64,000 nt of DNA. Source: Isoptericola halalbus (GTDB lineage: Bacteria > Actinomycetota > Actinomycetes > Actinomycetales > Cellulomonadaceae). The translations under genes and the position numbers were made by a program. The DNA lies in the NCBI GenBank assembly GCA_009663185.1, contig VJZX01000001.1:1-64000 (forward strand), written 5' to 3'. Under the pieces are notes generated by a model that ran no database searches, was not told the DNA's origin, and saw nothing but the letters and a program-made list of their open reading frames with translations. Below are positions 8,927 to 17,937 of this stretch, in pieces (the first letter of the stretch is position 1; each line of letters begins with the position of its first letter).

Positions 8927-10201
8927 CTAGGCCGACTTCTCGCGCGGCGTGCGCCCGCGCACAGGCGAGGTGCGCGGCACGATCGTCGGGTTGACGTTCT
9001 CCAGCACGACGTCGCGTGTCACGACGACGCGCTCGACGTCGTCGCGGCTCGGCACGTCGAACATGACCTGCTGGAGGACCTCTTCCATGATCGCGCGCAG
9101 GCCGCGGGCTCCGGTGCCCCGCAGGAGCGCCTGCTCGGCGATGGCGTCGACCGCGTCGTCGTCGAACGCGAGCTCGACGCCGTCGATCTCGAACATGCGC
9201 TGGTACTGCTTGACGAGCGCGTTGCGCGGCTCGGTGAGGATGCGCACGAGCGCCTCGCGGTCGAGCTGGGACACCGACGCGATCACAGGCAGGCGCCCGA
9301 TGAACTCGGGGATGAGGCCGTACTTCTGCAGGTCCTCGGGACGGACCTCGGCGAACAGGTTCTCGTCCGCACCGCTCTCCATGGGGGCGCTGAACCCGAT
9401 CCCTCGCTTGCGGGCCCGGGCGGCGACGATGTCGTCGAGGCCGGCGAACGCGCCGGCGACGATGAACAGCACGTTCGTGGTGTCGATCTGGATGAACTCC
9501 TGGTGCGGGTGCTTGCGCCCGCCCTGCGGCGGCACCGACGCGGTGGTGCCCTCGATGATCTTCAGCAGGGCCTGCTGCACCCCCTCGCCGGAGACGTCGC
9601 GCGTGATCGACGGGTTCTCGGCCTTGCGGGCGACCTTGTCGACCTCGTCGATGTAGATGATGCCGGTCTCGGCCTTCTTGACGTCGTAGTCGGCGGCCTG
9701 GATGAGCTTGAGGAGGATGTTCTCGACGTCCTCGCCCACGTAGCCCGCCTCGGTGAGGGCCGTGGCGTCCGCGATGGCGAACGGGACGTTGAGCATCTTG
9801 GCGAGCGTCTGCGCCAGGTACGTCTTGCCGGTGCCGGTGGGGCCGATGAGCAGGATGTTGGACTTGGCGATCTCGACCGCCTCGTCGCCCTCGCGGGTCG
9901 GGGCACCGGCCTGGACCCGCTTGTAGTGGTTGTACACGGCGACGGCGAGCGCCCGTTTCGCCGGGTCCTGCCCGATCACGTACTGCTCGAGGAACTCGAA
10001 TATCTCCCGGGGCTTGGGCAGCTCGGTCAGTCCGAGCTCCGCGGCTTCGCCGAGCTCCTCCTCGATGATCTCGTTGCACAGGTCGATGCACTCGTCGCAG
10101 ATGTACACACCTGGACCTGCGATGAGCTTTTTGACCTGCTTCTGCGACTTGCCACAGAAGGAGCACTTCAGCAGGTCAGCGCCGTCACCCATGCGTGCCA
10201 C
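8927..10201 (-). CDS. clpX: ATP-dependent Clp protease ATP-binding subunit ClpX
   Basis: This 424-residue AAA+ unfoldase feeds substrates to ClpP1P2. The N-terminal zinc domain has CSFC and CDEC pairs within the first 45 residues. Walker A is GPTGTGKT, Walker B is IIYIDEVDK, and the IGF-type ClpP-binding loop region reads [13 protein letters not shown] 10201 gives the classic V/M-A-R-M-G-D-G start and has AAGGAG seven bases upstream; the longer frame upstream is rejected. It is last in clpP1-clpP2-clpX, with a 152-base gap after clpP2. Confidence 0.97.
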   Translation of the reverse strand: MARMGDGADLLKCSFCGKSQKQVKKLIAGPGVYICDECIDLCNEIIEEELGEAAELGLTELPKPREIFEFLEQYVIGQDPAKRALAVAVYNHYKRVQAGAPTREGDEAVEIAKSNILLIGPTGTGKTYLAQTLAKMLNVPFAIADATALTEAGYVGEDVENILLKLIQAADYDVKKAETGIIYIDEVDKVARKAENPSITRDVSGEGVQQALLKIIEGTTASVPPQGGRKHPHQEFIQIDTTNVLFIVAGAFAGLDDIVAARARKRGIGFSAPMESGADENLFAEVRPEDLQKYGLIPEFIGRLPVIASVSQLDREALVRILTEPRNALVKQYQRMFEIDGVELAFDDDAVDAIAEQALLRGTGARGLRAIMEEVLQQVMFDVPSRDDVERVVVTRDVVLENVNPTIVPRTSPVRGRTPREKSA

Positions 10202-10353
10202 CAGCGTCTCCTTGTCTCGAGGAGGACTTCTGCGACCATTCCACACCACGGTCGCCCCGTTGTCAGCCGAGTAGTCCCGGTGCGTCGCGACCCGGGCCCT
10301 CACCACGCGGGTGAAGTTGCCCGGGTCGCACGTCGTCAGACCTGGTCAGCCTG

Positions 10354-11070
10354 TCACCGCACCGCGATGTGGGCGGGCTTGCGCGACTCGAGGACCTGGT
10401 CGACCAGGCCGTAGTCCCTCGCCTGGGCGGCGGTGAGGATCTTGTCGCGCTCGATGTCCTCGCGGACCTGGTCCACCGACTTCTCGGTGTGCTTGGCGAG
10501 CGTCTCCTCGAGCCACTCGCGCATGCGGATGAGCTCGTTGGCGTGGATCTCGATGTCGGAGGCCTGCGCGTAGCCGCCGCCCTCCATCGCCGGCTGGTGG
10601 ATCAGCACGCGGGCGTTCGGCAGGGCGAGCCGCTTGCCCGGCTGGCCCGCGGCGAGCAGCACGGCCGCGGCGGAGGCGGCCTGGCCCAGGCACACGGTCT
10701 GGATCTGCGGCTTGATGAACTGCATCGTGTCGTACAGCGCCGTCATGGCCGTGAACGACCCACCCGGCGAGTTGATGTAGATCATGATGTCGCGGTCCGG
10801 GTCCTGGCTCTCCAGGACCAGGAGCTGGGCCATGATGTCGTCCGCCGACGCGTCGTCGACCTGGACGCCCATGAAGATGATGCGGTCCTCGAACAGCTTC
10901 GTGTACGGGTCCTGGCGCTTGAAACCGTAGGCGGTGCGCTCCTCGAACTGAGGCAGCACGTAGCGCGACGTCGGGGCACCGCCGGGCAGGGCGACGCCGC
11001 CGGGGCGGCCGATGCCGCCCGCGAGGCGCTGGGCCGTCATGGCGAACTGGTACTCGTCGGAGTAGCTCAC
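10354..11070 (-). CDS. clpP2: ATP-dependent Clp protease proteolytic subunit ClpP2
   Basis: This 238-residue serine protease is the second of two ClpP subunits. The oxyanion strand INSPGGS is at about residues 97-103, the nucleophile Ser lies in [14 protein letters not shown], and the catalytic His in VLIHQPA. The N-terminus is about 30 residues longer than ClpP1, a Gly-rich stretch typical of actinobacterial ClpP2 propeptides. ATG 11070 has an upstream purine-rich site. The gene lies 58 bases after clpP1, and the two subunits normally form one mixed double-ring protease. Confidence 0.96.
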   Translation of the reverse strand: MSYSDEYQFAMTAQRLAGGIGRPGGVALPGGAPTSRYVLPQFEERTAYGFKRQDPYTKLFEDRIIFMGVQVDDASADDIMAQLLVLESQDPDRDIMIYINSPGGSFTAMTALYDTMQFIKPQIQTVCLGQAASAAAVLLAAGQPGKRLALPNARVLIHQPAMEGGGYAQASDIEIHANELIRMREWLEETLAKHTEKSVDQVREDIERDKILTAAQARDYGLVDQVLESRKPAHIAVR

Positions 11071-11128
11071 GGTCGTTCTCCTCGGGTGGGAAGTCTGGTG
11101 TCCTCGCGGGACGGGGTGGGAGGCGACG

Positions 11129-11770
11129 TCAGGACGACGTCGTGCCGCCGCCGCCGGAGACCGAGGAGGCGCTGGCGACGACGTGGTCGACGAAGCCGTA
11201 GTCGAGTGCCTGGTCGGCCGTGAACCACTTGTCGCGGTCGCTGTCCTTGAGGACCTTCTCGAGCGGCTGGCCGGTCTGGGTGGACGTGAGCTCTGCCAGC
11301 ACCTTCTTCATGTGCATGATGAGCTCGGCGTTGATGCGCACGTCGGTGGCCGTGCCGCCGATGCCGCCCGACGGCTGGTGCATCATCACTCGGGCGTGCG
11401 GCGTCGCGTAACGCTTGCCCTTGGCGCCCGAGGAGAGCAGGAACTGACCCATGGAGGCGGCCATGCCCATCGCCACCGTGGCGACGTCGGGCTGGATGAA
11501 CTGCATGGTGTCGTAGATCGCCATGCCGGCCGTGATCGACCCGCCCGGGGAGTTGATGTACAGGTAGATGTCCTTGTCGGGATCCTCGGCCGCGAGCAGC
11601 ATCATCTGGGCGCAGATGGCGTTCGCGTTCTCGTCGCGCACCTCCGTACCGAGCCAGATGATGCGCTCCTTGAGGAGCCGGTTGTAGATGGAGTCGTTGA
11701 GTCCGAGGTTGGGGCCACCGTCCGAGCGGGCCACCGGTGCGCCGCCGTCCATCCGCAGCAGGTCGTTCAC
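11129..11770 (-). CDS. clpP1: ATP-dependent Clp protease proteolytic subunit ClpP1
   Basis: This 213-residue ClpP has INSPGGSI (oxyanion strand), the nucleophile Ser in [11 protein letters not shown], and His in [11 protein letters not shown] 11770 is chosen because GAAGGAGA precedes it at ideal distance; an internal Met six codons later is possible. It is the first gene of clpP1-clpP2-clpX. A TTTCGC-N5-GCG element in the leader may bind the Clp regulator ClgR. The C-terminal tail is Ser/Gly-rich. Confidence 0.96.
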   Translation of the reverse strand: MNDLLRMDGGAPVARSDGGPNLGLNDSIYNRLLKERIIWLGTEVRDENANAICAQMMLLAAEDPDKDIYLYINSPGGSITAGMAIYDTMQFIQPDVATVAMGMAASMGQFLLSSGAKGKRYATPHARVMMHQPSGGIGGTATDVRINAELIMHMKKVLAELTSTQTGQPLEKVLKDSDRDKWFTADQALDYGFVDHVVASASSVSGGGGTTSS

Positions 11771-11843
11771 GTCCGTCTCCTTCGCATCGCTGTCGCTCGA
11801 CCCTAACGTGGCACCGTCGTGCGAACGTCCCGGCCCTGGCCGG

Positions 11844-11858
11844 TTTCGCTGCAGGCGC
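11844..11858 (-). promoter_or_regulatory. candidate ClgR box upstream of clpP1
   Basis: TTTCGC, five bases, then GCGC lies 75-90 bases upstream of the clpP1 start. It resembles the GTTCGC-N5-GCG site of the ClgR activator of actinobacterial clp genes, and a second half-site (GTTCGC on the minus strand) sits at 11821-11826. This is pattern matching by eye; no clgR gene is in the window. Confidence 0.35.
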
Positions 11859-11883
11859 ACACGGCGCCTCTGGCGGCCGGACG

Positions 11884-12462
11884 TCAGACCCCGTGGGCCT
11901 CGCAGAGGGTTCGTGCCGCGCGGCGGGCGACACCGAACGGGTCCGGCGGGGCGCCGATCCCGGACGCCGCCAGCGCTCCGTCGTAGAGCAGCGACAGCGC
12001 CGTCGCGAGCTCTTCCGGGCGGGAGAGGCCCGCCGCGCGGCACTCGGCGGCGAGCAGCTCGCGCACCCACGCCTTCTGGCGGGCGACCTCGACGGCGACG
12101 GGGTGCCGCGGGTCGTCGACCTCTGCACGGGCGTTGATCGCAGCGCAGCCCCGCCCGCCCTGCTGAGCCATCCAGGCGTCCGTCGCGGCGAAGAGCACGA
12201 GCACTCGCTCGATCCCCGCGGCCGGGTGCTCGGCCAGGCTCGCCAGCAGGAATGCCTCCCACCGCGCGTCCCGGTCACGCAGGTGGGCGACCTCCAGCGC
12301 CTCCTTTGAGCCGAACCTGTCGTAGAGCGTCTTCTTCGTGACGCCGGCCTCCGCGGCGATGGTGTCGACGCCGACGGCGTGCAGGCCGCGGGCGTAGAAG
12401 AGCCGCGACGCCGCCTCGAGGATCCTGCGCGCGGCCGGGGTGAGGGTGCTCTGCTCCGCCAT
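11884..12462 (-). CDS. TetR-family transcriptional regulator
   Basis: This 192-residue repressor has an N-terminal helix-turn-helix ([44 protein letters not shown], residues about 12-55) and a helical ligand domain. ATG 12462 gives the usual short N-terminus. The open frame extends 12 codons further, but that part runs through the operator and is rejected. It is divergent from a DMT-family permease with a perfect dyad between them, so the pair is most simply an autoregulated efflux unit. The inducer is unknown. Confidence 0.9.
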   Translation of the reverse strand: MAEQSTLTPAARRILEAASRLFYARGLHAVGVDTIAAEAGVTKKTLYDRFGSKEALEVAHLRDRDARWEAFLLASLAEHPAAGIERVLVLFAATDAWMAQQGGRGCAAINARAEVDDPRHPVAVEVARQKAWVRELLAAECRAAGLSRPEELATALSLLYDGALAASGIGAPPDPFGVARRAARTLCEAHGV

Positions 12463-12467
12463 GCCTA

Positions 12468-12491
12468 CGACTATACCGTTCTGTATAGTCG
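12468..12491. promoter_or_regulatory. TetR operator between divergent tetR and DMT permease
   Basis: Perfect nine-base arms, CGACTATAC and GTATAGTCG, surround the six-base centre CGTTCT. The dyad lies 5 bases from each start codon, so binding would block both genes. The arm sequence ACTATAC is notably AT-rich against the genome background. Confidence 0.85.
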
Positions 12492-12496
12492 CAATC

Positions 12497-13519
12497 ATGA
12501 GTAGACAGGTCGGTATACCTCACGGTCTGATGGTGGCGGCCGCGTCGGCCGCCTTCGTCCTGTGCTGGAGCTCGGGCTTCCTCGCCGCCAAGGTGGGCAC
12601 CGCCCAGGCCCCGGCGCAGACCCTGCTGCTCTGGCGCTTCCTCGCCGTCGTCGTCGTGCTGGCCACGGCGCTCGCCGCGGCCCGGTTCGCCGGTCGCCGA
12701 CGCGCCGGACGCCGCTGCAGCACGATGTGCGCGGACCCGGCCGCGCACCTCGCCCGGCCCCGGGCGGCGGCCCACCACGTCGCCGTCGGGCTGCTGTCCC
12801 AGGTCGGGTACGTGCTGCCGGTGTACGTCGCGATCGGGTTGGGTGTGAGCACGGGCGCGACGTCGCTCGTGGACGCCGTGCAGCCGGTGCTCGTCGCGAC
12901 GCTCGTCGGGCCGCTCCTCGGGCTGCGGGTGCGGCGAGTCCAGTGGGCAGGCCTCGCGACGGCGTCAGCGGGGGTGGCCTGCCTCGTCGCCACCGATCTC
13001 CGCGTCACCGCCGCCCCCACCTGGGCCTACGCGCTGCCGCTGGTCGCGGTCGCCTCGCTCGTCGCCGCGACGTTCCTCGAGCGGCGACGGCCGGCGACGC
13101 TCGCGTCGGCGCCGATGCTCGCGGTGCACGCGTCGGCCGCGGCCGCGGCGCTCGCCGTGCTGGCACTGGCCACGGGCACCGCCGTCCCGCCCCCCGACCC
13201 CCGGTTCTGGGCCTCCGTCGCCTTCCTTGCGCTGGTGCCCTCGCTCGTGGCCTACGGGCTGTACTGGTACCTGCTGCGGCGCGTGGACGTGACGGTGCTC
13301 AACGCCCTGCTCTTCCTGGTCGTCCCGACGACGACGCTGGCCGGCGCCGCGCTGTTCGGCGAGGCCCTCACCGCAGCCACCGCGGCCGGGCTCCTCCTCA
13401 GCGGCCTCGGCGTCGTCGCCGTGATCCACGGCGAGCGGCGGCCGTCCCGCCGCCGGCGGGTCCCGGCACAACCGCCGGCCCGGGCGGTCCCGGCACAACT
13501 GCCGGGCCGGACGGGCTGA
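12497..13519 (+). CDS. DMT-superfamily (EamA) exporter
   Basis: This 340-residue inner-membrane protein has about ten hydrophobic helices in two EamA halves, starting with MVAAASAAFVLCWSSGFLAAK (residues about 12-32). The drug/metabolite transporter family exports small molecules by proton exchange; the cargo is not predictable. ATG 12497 sits beside the TetR operator. After the last helix the protein ends in a basic, Pro-rich tail encoded by a short imperfect GC repeat. A strong hairpin at 13535-13570 ends the transcript. Confidence 0.88.
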   Translation: MSRQVGIPHGLMVAAASAAFVLCWSSGFLAAKVGTAQAPAQTLLLWRFLAVVVVLATALAAARFAGRRRAGRRCSTMCADPAAHLARPRAAAHHVAVGLLSQVGYVLPVYVAIGLGVSTGATSLVDAVQPVLVATLVGPLLGLRVRRVQWAGLATASAGVACLVATDLRVTAAPTWAYALPLVAVASLVAATFLERRRPATLASAPMLAVHASAAAAALAVLALATGTAVPPPDPRFWASVAFLALVPSLVAYGLYWYLLRRVDVTVLNALLFLVVPTTTLAGAALFGEALTAATAAGLLLSGLGVVAVIHGERRPSRRRRVPAQPPARAVPAQLPGRTG

Positions 13520-13534
13520 CGGGGGCACCGACGA

Positions 13535-13570
13535 CGACGGCCCGCACCCCGGGAAGGGTGCGGGCCGTCG
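13535..13570. terminator. 15-bp GC-rich hairpin, bidirectional
   Basis: CGACGGCCCGCACCC at 13535-13549 pairs perfectly with 13556-13570 around a six-base loop. It lies between the convergent ends of the DMT exporter and tig and should stop both transcripts. Confidence 0.85.
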
Positions 13571-13610
13571 GACGACCTGCGCCGGGCGGGCCGGCGGCGT
13601 GGCCTGGGTG

Positions 13611-15011
13611 TCAGGCCTTGGTGGGCTCGTCCGGCGTGTCGGCGGACTCGGCCGACTCGGCGGACTCCGCGCTCTCTGCCGACTCGGCGGACTCACCCGA
13701 GTCGCCGACCTCGGCGTCGGCGGCCGCCTGCTCGTCGGCGTCCGAGCCGATGAACTCGCTCAGGTCGACGACGTTGCCCTCGGCGTCCTTGACCTCGATC
13801 TGGCGCAGCGCGACGGCGAGCGCCTTGGAGCGCGCGACCTCGCCGACCATGGCCGGGATCTGGCCACCCTGGTCGAGCGTCTGGATGAACTGCTGCGGCT
13901 CCATGCCGTACTGGCGCGAGGCCTGCACGAGGTACTCGACGAGCTCGCCCTGGCCCACCTGGACCTGGAGCTTCTCGGCGAGCGTGTCGAGCAGGATCTG
14001 GTTCTGCAGGGCCTTGGTGGCGTCCACGATGACCTCGGCGCGGTGCTCGTCGTCCTCGAGGCGGCCCTCGGACTCGAGGTGGCGGTGCACCTCGGCCTCG
14101 ACGGCGCCCTGCGGGACCGGGACCTCGACGGCCTCGAGCAGCTTCTCCAGGAGCAGGTCACGCGCGGCGACGGCCTGGTTCGACGTCTTGATCGAGGCGA
14201 CCTGCTCGCGCAGGTCGGCCTTGAGCTCGTCGAGCGTGTCGAACTCGGAGGCGAGCTGGGCGAAGTCGTCGTCGGCCTCGGGCAGGTCACGCTCCTTGAC
14301 CGAGGTGGCCGTGACGGTGACCTCGGCATCCTCGCCCTCGTGCTCGCCGCCGGCCAGCGGCGCGGAGAACGTCGTGGTCTCGCCCGCGGACAGGCCGGTG
14401 AGCGCCTCGTCGAGGCCCTCGAGCATGTTGCCCGAGCCGATCTGGTAGGAGACGCCGGAGACCGAGTCGACCTCCTCGCCACCGATCGTCGCCGTGAGGT
14501 CGAGGACGACGTAGTCGCCCTCGACGGCGGGGCGCTCGACGCCGACCAGGGTGCCGAAGCGCTCGCGCAGCGAGTCGAGGCGCTCGGTGACGTCCTCGTC
14601 GGTGACCTCGGTCGAGTCGACCACGACGTCGATCGTCGACAGGTCGGGCACCTCGATCTCCGGGCGGACCTCGACCTCGGCGGTGAAGACCAGCTGGCCC
14701 TCGCCGGCCTGGGCGGGGATCTCGGTGACCTCGACCTCGGGCTGGCCGAGCGGGCGCAGCGACTCGGTCGTCACGGCCTCGCGGTAGAAGCCGGACAGGC
14801 CTTCGTTCACGGCGTGCTCGATCACGGCACCCCAGCCGACGCGCTGGTCGATGATGCGCGGGGGGACCTTGCCCTTGCGGAAGCCGGGGATGTTCACCTG
14901 CTCCGCGATGTGCTTGTAGGCGTGGTCGATGCTCGACTTGAGCTCGTCGTACTCCACCTCGACGGTCAGCTTGACCTTGGTGGGGTCCAGGGTCTCGACG
15001 GCGCTCTTCAC
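13611..15011 (-). CDS. tig: trigger factor, ribosome-associated chaperone
   Basis: This 466-residue folding factor binds at the ribosome exit tunnel. The ribosome-docking signature GFRKGKVP (residues about 43-50) is intact, followed by a PPIase domain (EGDYVVLDLTATIGGEE) and the helical C-domain. GTG 15011 starts the conserved VKSAVETL segment and has TTGGAGA eight bases upstream; a TTG five codons earlier is less likely. The acidic C-terminus contains six Glu-Ser-Ala units. In most actinobacteria tig lies directly upstream of clpP1; here the tetR-DMT pair separates them. Confidence 0.96.
   Translation of the reverse strand: MKSAVETLDPTKVKLTVEVEYDELKSSIDHAYKHIAEQVNIPGFRKGKVPPRIIDQRVGWGAVIEHAVNEGLSGFYREAVTTESLRPLGQPEVEVTEIPAQAGEGQLVFTAEVEVRPEIEVPDLSTIDVVVDSTEVTDEDVTERLDSLRERFGTLVGVERPAVEGDYVVLDLTATIGGEEVDSVSGVSYQIGSGNMLEGLDEALTGLSAGETTTFSAPLAGGEHEGEDAEVTVTATSVKERDLPEADDDFAQLASEFDTLDELKADLREQVASIKTSNQAVAARDLLLEKLLEAVEVPVPQGAVEAEVHRHLESEGRLEDDEHRAEVIVDATKALQNQILLDTLAEKLQVQVGQGELVEYLVQASRQYGMEPQQFIQTLDQGGQIPAMVGEVARSKALAVALRQIEVKDAEGNVVDLSEFIGSDADEQAAADAEVGDSGESAESAESAESAESAESADTPDEPTKA
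13641..13694 (-). repeat. six nine-base units encoding Glu-Ser-Ala in the tig tail
   Basis: Six consecutive GAG-TCN/AGC-GCN codon triplets encode an ESA repeat just before the C-terminus of trigger factor. Third positions differ among the units, so the repeat is not a recent pure duplication. Its copy number may vary between strains. Confidence 0.85.
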
Positions 15012-15257
15012 TTCGATGGTCTCCAACGGTGTCGGGTGCGTGCGCGCGCGTCTCCTGCCGGCGCGAGCCGGTCCGTCTGCTGCGGCGCGGGGTGCGGTGC
15101 TTGCTGCGGTGCTTCCGGGTCGCCGTACGGCGGGCGTACGGACAACCGCTCCATCCTACGGCACCGGCAAAGCGCAGAACGACCCCTCCGTGGCTCTCCG
15201 ACGGGCGGCGTACGGTCGAGAACAAGGCACGACAACGTGGCGAGGGAGGCCGAGCTC

Positions 15258-15833
15258 ATGACCAGCTTCACGATCATCGGCACGGGCAACATGGGCACCG
15301 CGATCGGCGGCATCCTGCAGGACGGCGGCTTCGACGTCAGGCTCGTGACCCATGGCGAGACGGGCAAGGGCCCGATCGGCGACGTCGTCGTGCTCGCGGT
15401 CCCCTACTCGGCCGTGTCGAGCGTGCTCCGCGCCTACGCGGGCCACCTCGACGGGAAGGTCGTCGTCGACATCACCAACCCGATCGACGTCGAGACGTTC
15501 GACTCGCTCGTCGTCCCCGCCGACAGCTCGTCCGCGGCCCAGATCCAGCGGCGGCTGCCGAGCAGCACCGTCCTCAAGGCGTTCAACACGACGTTCGCGC
15601 CGACGCTGAAGAGCAAGGAGGTCGGCGGCAGGCCCCCGACGGTGCTCGTCGCGGGCGACGACGACGCGGCCAAGGGACGGCTCATCGAGGCGGTCCGTGC
15701 CGGTGGCGTCGACGCGCTCGACGCCGGCTCGCTCGCCCGGGCCCGCGAGCTCGAGGCGATGGGTTTCCTTCAGCAAGCCCTCGCGGCGGGCGAGAAGGTC
15801 GGCTGGGACGGAGGGTTCGCCGTCGTGCGGTGA
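15258..15833 (+). CDS. NADPH-dependent F420 reductase-like protein (Rossmann)
   Basis: This 191-residue protein opens with the dinucleotide-binding motif TIIGTGNMGTAIGGIL (residues about 4-19). VVVLAVPYSAV, VVDITNPID and LKAFNTTFAPTLKSKE follow, the typical layout of the F420-dependent NADP reductase family. It is shorter than the gene at 3421 and lacks that gene's C-terminal extension. ATG 15258 follows GAGGGAGGCCGAG. Members of the family reduce F420 with NADPH, but some act on other acceptors. It is followed by a VOC dioxygenase gene 68 bases downstream. Confidence 0.85.
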   Translation: MTSFTIIGTGNMGTAIGGILQDGGFDVRLVTHGETGKGPIGDVVVLAVPYSAVSSVLRAYAGHLDGKVVVDITNPIDVETFDSLVVPADSSSAAQIQRRLPSSTVLKAFNTTFAPTLKSKEVGGRPPTVLVAGDDDAAKGRLIEAVRAGGVDALDAGSLARARELEAMGFLQQALAAGEKVGWDGGFAVVR

Positions 15834-15901
15834 CCGCGGGAAGATCCGGGGCGAGCAGATGGTTGTCGATTGAACCACTGCGAGCCGAGGAGGCACTCCC
15901 G

Positions 15902-16801
15902 ATGGACCGGGTCATCAACGCCGCGACCGCCATGGACGCCGTGACGCTGCGCGTCGCCGACCTCGAGGCGATGTCCGGCTACTACGCCGAGGCGTTCGCC
16001 ATGGAGCCGGTCGGCGAGCGCAGCCGCGGCCGCGAGGTCCACCGCGTCCTCGGTCGCGGCACGACACCGATGGTGCGGCTCGTGCACACGCCCGGCCTGC
16101 CGGTGGCCGGCCATCGCGAGGCCGGCCTGTTCCACACGGCGTTCCTGTTCGACTCCCCCGCCGCGCTCGCCGCGACCGTGTACCGCGCCGCGCGCGACAA
16201 GCGCAGCCGGTTCGTCGGGTCGGCCGACCACCTGGTGTCCGAGGCGTTCTACTTCACCGACCCCGAGGGCAACGGGATCGAGCTCTACGCGGACCGCGAC
16301 CGCGGCACGTGGCAGCGCCGCGGCACGCAGGTCGTCATGGCCACCGACCCGCTCGACCCCAACGCCTACGTGCGCGACCACCTCGACCAGGCGGTGCTCG
16401 ACGCCGGCCCGTCGCGCGGCGGGACCGTCGGGCACGTGCACCTGCAGGTCGGCGACCTCGACGTCGCGCGGCAGTTCTACGTCGACACCCTCGGCTTCGA
16501 GGTCACGCAGTCCGGGTACCCGGGCGCGCTGTTCGTCGCCGCCGGCGGCTACCACCACCACGTCGGGCTCAACACGTGGCGCAGCGCGGGGGCCGGGCCG
16601 CGCGCCGCGAGCCTGGGGCTCGGGACGCTCGCGATCACGGTTCCCGGCCGCGACGACCTCGACGCGCTCGCCGAGCGGCTGTCCGCGCGCGGGCTCGCGT
16701 TCGCCGATGACGGAAGGTCCGTGACCGTCGACGACCCGTGGAGGACGCAGGTCACCGTGTCGCTGCCGGGAACCGACGCCGAGGAGCTGCTCGCGCGCTG
16801 A
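15902..16801 (+). CDS. VOC-superfamily ring-cleaving dioxygenase-like protein (CatE type)
   Basis: This 299-residue cytoplasmic protein has two vicinal-oxygen-chelate modules, residues about 10-145 and 175-290. Metal-ligand positions are visible: the His of GLFHTAFLFD, Glu of GNGIELYAD, and His in GTVGHVHLQVGDLD. This matches the catechol 2,3-dioxygenase/CatE group, which opens aromatic rings with iron and oxygen; glyoxalase-type functions cannot be excluded. ATG 15902 is preceded by GAGGCACTCCC. There is no aromatic-degradation cluster nearby to fix the substrate. Confidence 0.8.
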   Translation: MDRVINAATAMDAVTLRVADLEAMSGYYAEAFAMEPVGERSRGREVHRVLGRGTTPMVRLVHTPGLPVAGHREAGLFHTAFLFDSPAALAATVYRAARDKRSRFVGSADHLVSEAFYFTDPEGNGIELYADRDRGTWQRRGTQVVMATDPLDPNAYVRDHLDQAVLDAGPSRGGTVGHVHLQVGDLDVARQFYVDTLGFEVTQSGYPGALFVAAGGYHHHVGLNTWRSAGAGPRAASLGLGTLAITVPGRDDLDALAERLSARGLAFADDGRSVTVDDPWRTQVTVSLPGTDAEELLAR

Positions 16802-16828
16802 CGACGCGCGCGGGCCTCGTCGCTGCCC

Positions 16829-17311
16829 TCAGCGCGGCTCGAGGACGACGACGGGCGTCTCGCGCGCGCGGTGCGCCGCGAACCGGTCGATCTCGCCCCA
16901 GCCACGGTAGTCCGCGAAGCCTGCCCAGAGGCGCTCGCGCTCGTCGCCGGTCGCCTCGCGCCCCCGGACGCGCCGCAGCCCTTCGACCGTGTCGACCTCG
17001 ACGTCGGCCGTCGCCTGCAGGTTGAGCCACCACGCGGGCGGCGGGTCGCCCCAGCCGTTCATCGCGAGCGTGACGTACCGGGGACCGTCCTCGTAGTAGC
17101 CGAGGATGACGGCACGCTCCTGCCCCGTGCGACGCCCGACCGTCCGCAGCCGCAGCATGCCCATGGAGCCGCCCGTCCTCGGCCGCGCCAGCGGGTAGCG
17201 ACCGCCCGTGAGGCGGTACATGCGGCGCTGGAACGCCCACACCGCGCGCACGAACCAGCGCGGCGGTATCCAGGGGCGGCTGTCCTGACCGGTCGTGGAG
17301 CTCGTGTCCAT
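16829..17311 (-). CDS. deazaflavin (F420)-dependent nitroreductase, Ddn family
   Basis: This 160-residue split-barrel protein resembles Ddn/FDOR-A enzymes, which use reduced F420 to reduce quinones or nitro compounds. Family features seen are GGSMGMLRLRTVGRRTGQERAV (residues about 47-68), GYYEDGPRYVTLAMNGWG, and PAWWLNLQATADVEV. It is a further F420-linked gene in this 17-kb segment. Upstream of its start lies a 45-bp perfect palindrome that most likely controls it. Confidence 0.88.
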   Translation of the reverse strand: MDTSSTTGQDSRPWIPPRWFVRAVWAFQRRMYRLTGGRYPLARPRTGGSMGMLRLRTVGRRTGQERAVILGYYEDGPRYVTLAMNGWGDPPPAWWLNLQATADVEVDTVEGLRRVRGREATGDERERLWAGFADYRGWGEIDRFAAHRARETPVVVLEPR

Positions 17312-17341
17312 CGCTGTCCTCCGGATGTCGTCGAAGGGCGC

Positions 17342-17386
17342 ATGTCTACGCCGTAGGTCTACAGCGTAGACCTACGGCGTAGACAT
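17342..17386. promoter_or_regulatory. 45-bp perfect palindrome with three overlapping dyads
   Basis: Two exact 21-base arms flank the central AGC. Inside it three TACNNNGTA-type dyads repeat (TACGCCGTA, TACAGCGTA, TACGGCGTA), separated by GGTC or GACC. It starts 31 bases upstream of the Ddn-like start and 13 bases past the stop of the SRPBCC gene. Tandem dyads favour a multi-site TetR-type operator; a terminator role for the upstream operon is also possible, but no T run follows. Confidence 0.8.
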
Positions 17387-17398
17387 CACAAGGCCGAC

Positions 17399-17851
17399 CT
17401 AGTTCCAGTTGTCGATCTTGACGTCGTGCGGTGCAGGCGCGCCCTGGCCGGTCTCCACCAGGCTCTTGAGACTCATCAGGAACGTCGCCCACTTGGTGCT
17501 GCAGTGGTGCATGAACTCCACCGGCTCCTTCCAGCCTTCGTGCCGGAACAGCACGATCGCGAAGTCGTCCTCCTGCTTGAGCTCGAAGCGGATCGTCGTG
17601 CCGATCCACTCCTCGGGACCGTCGACGACCTCCCAGAGCACGAGCTTCGCGGGCTGCGTCTCCAGAACCTTCATGTCGAACCCGCCGGGCGCGGGCGCGT
17701 GCGGGAAGCGGAACCGGATCACTCCCCCGACGTCGCCGTCGCCCTGCGCGTCCTCGGTCCACCAGCCCGCCAGCCCGTCGACCGTGGCCAGGGCTGCGTA
17801 GACGTCGTCGACGGACGACGTCACGCCGATCCTGTGCAGGATGTCCACCAT
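17399..17851 (-). CDS. SRPBCC (START/AHSA1-like) domain protein
   Basis: This 150-residue protein has the SRPBCC fold pattern: ILHRIGVTSSVDDVYAALATVDGLAGWW at the start, DGDVGGVIRFRF, WEVVDGPEEWIGTTIRFEL, and a long C-terminal helix. These proteins bind hydrophobic ligands, and no enzymatic residue can be named. ATG 17851 follows CGAGG at good distance; a GTG nine codons upstream is an alternative. It is the third gene behind SRPBCC and ArsR genes, with a 86-base gap. Confidence 0.8.
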   Translation of the reverse strand: MVDILHRIGVTSSVDDVYAALATVDGLAGWWTEDAQGDGDVGGVIRFRFPHAPAPGGFDMKVLETQPAKLVLWEVVDGPEEWIGTTIRFELKQEDDFAIVLFRHEGWKEPVEFMHHCSTKWATFLMSLKSLVETGQGAPAPHDVKIDNWN

Positions 17852-17937
17852 TGCCGATACCTCGTTCTCGTCGAGCACGCCCGCTTCGGGCGTTCGTCGG
17901 CGCCGGCACGGATGTGCCGACGGTCCTTCGTGAGGGC

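Noticed and set aside
13599-15833. Long plus-strand open frame opposite trigger factor
   Set aside because: It is the antisense of tig and its product is low-complexity Leu/Gly/Asp repeats. Only its 3' end, from ATG 15258, is a real gene.
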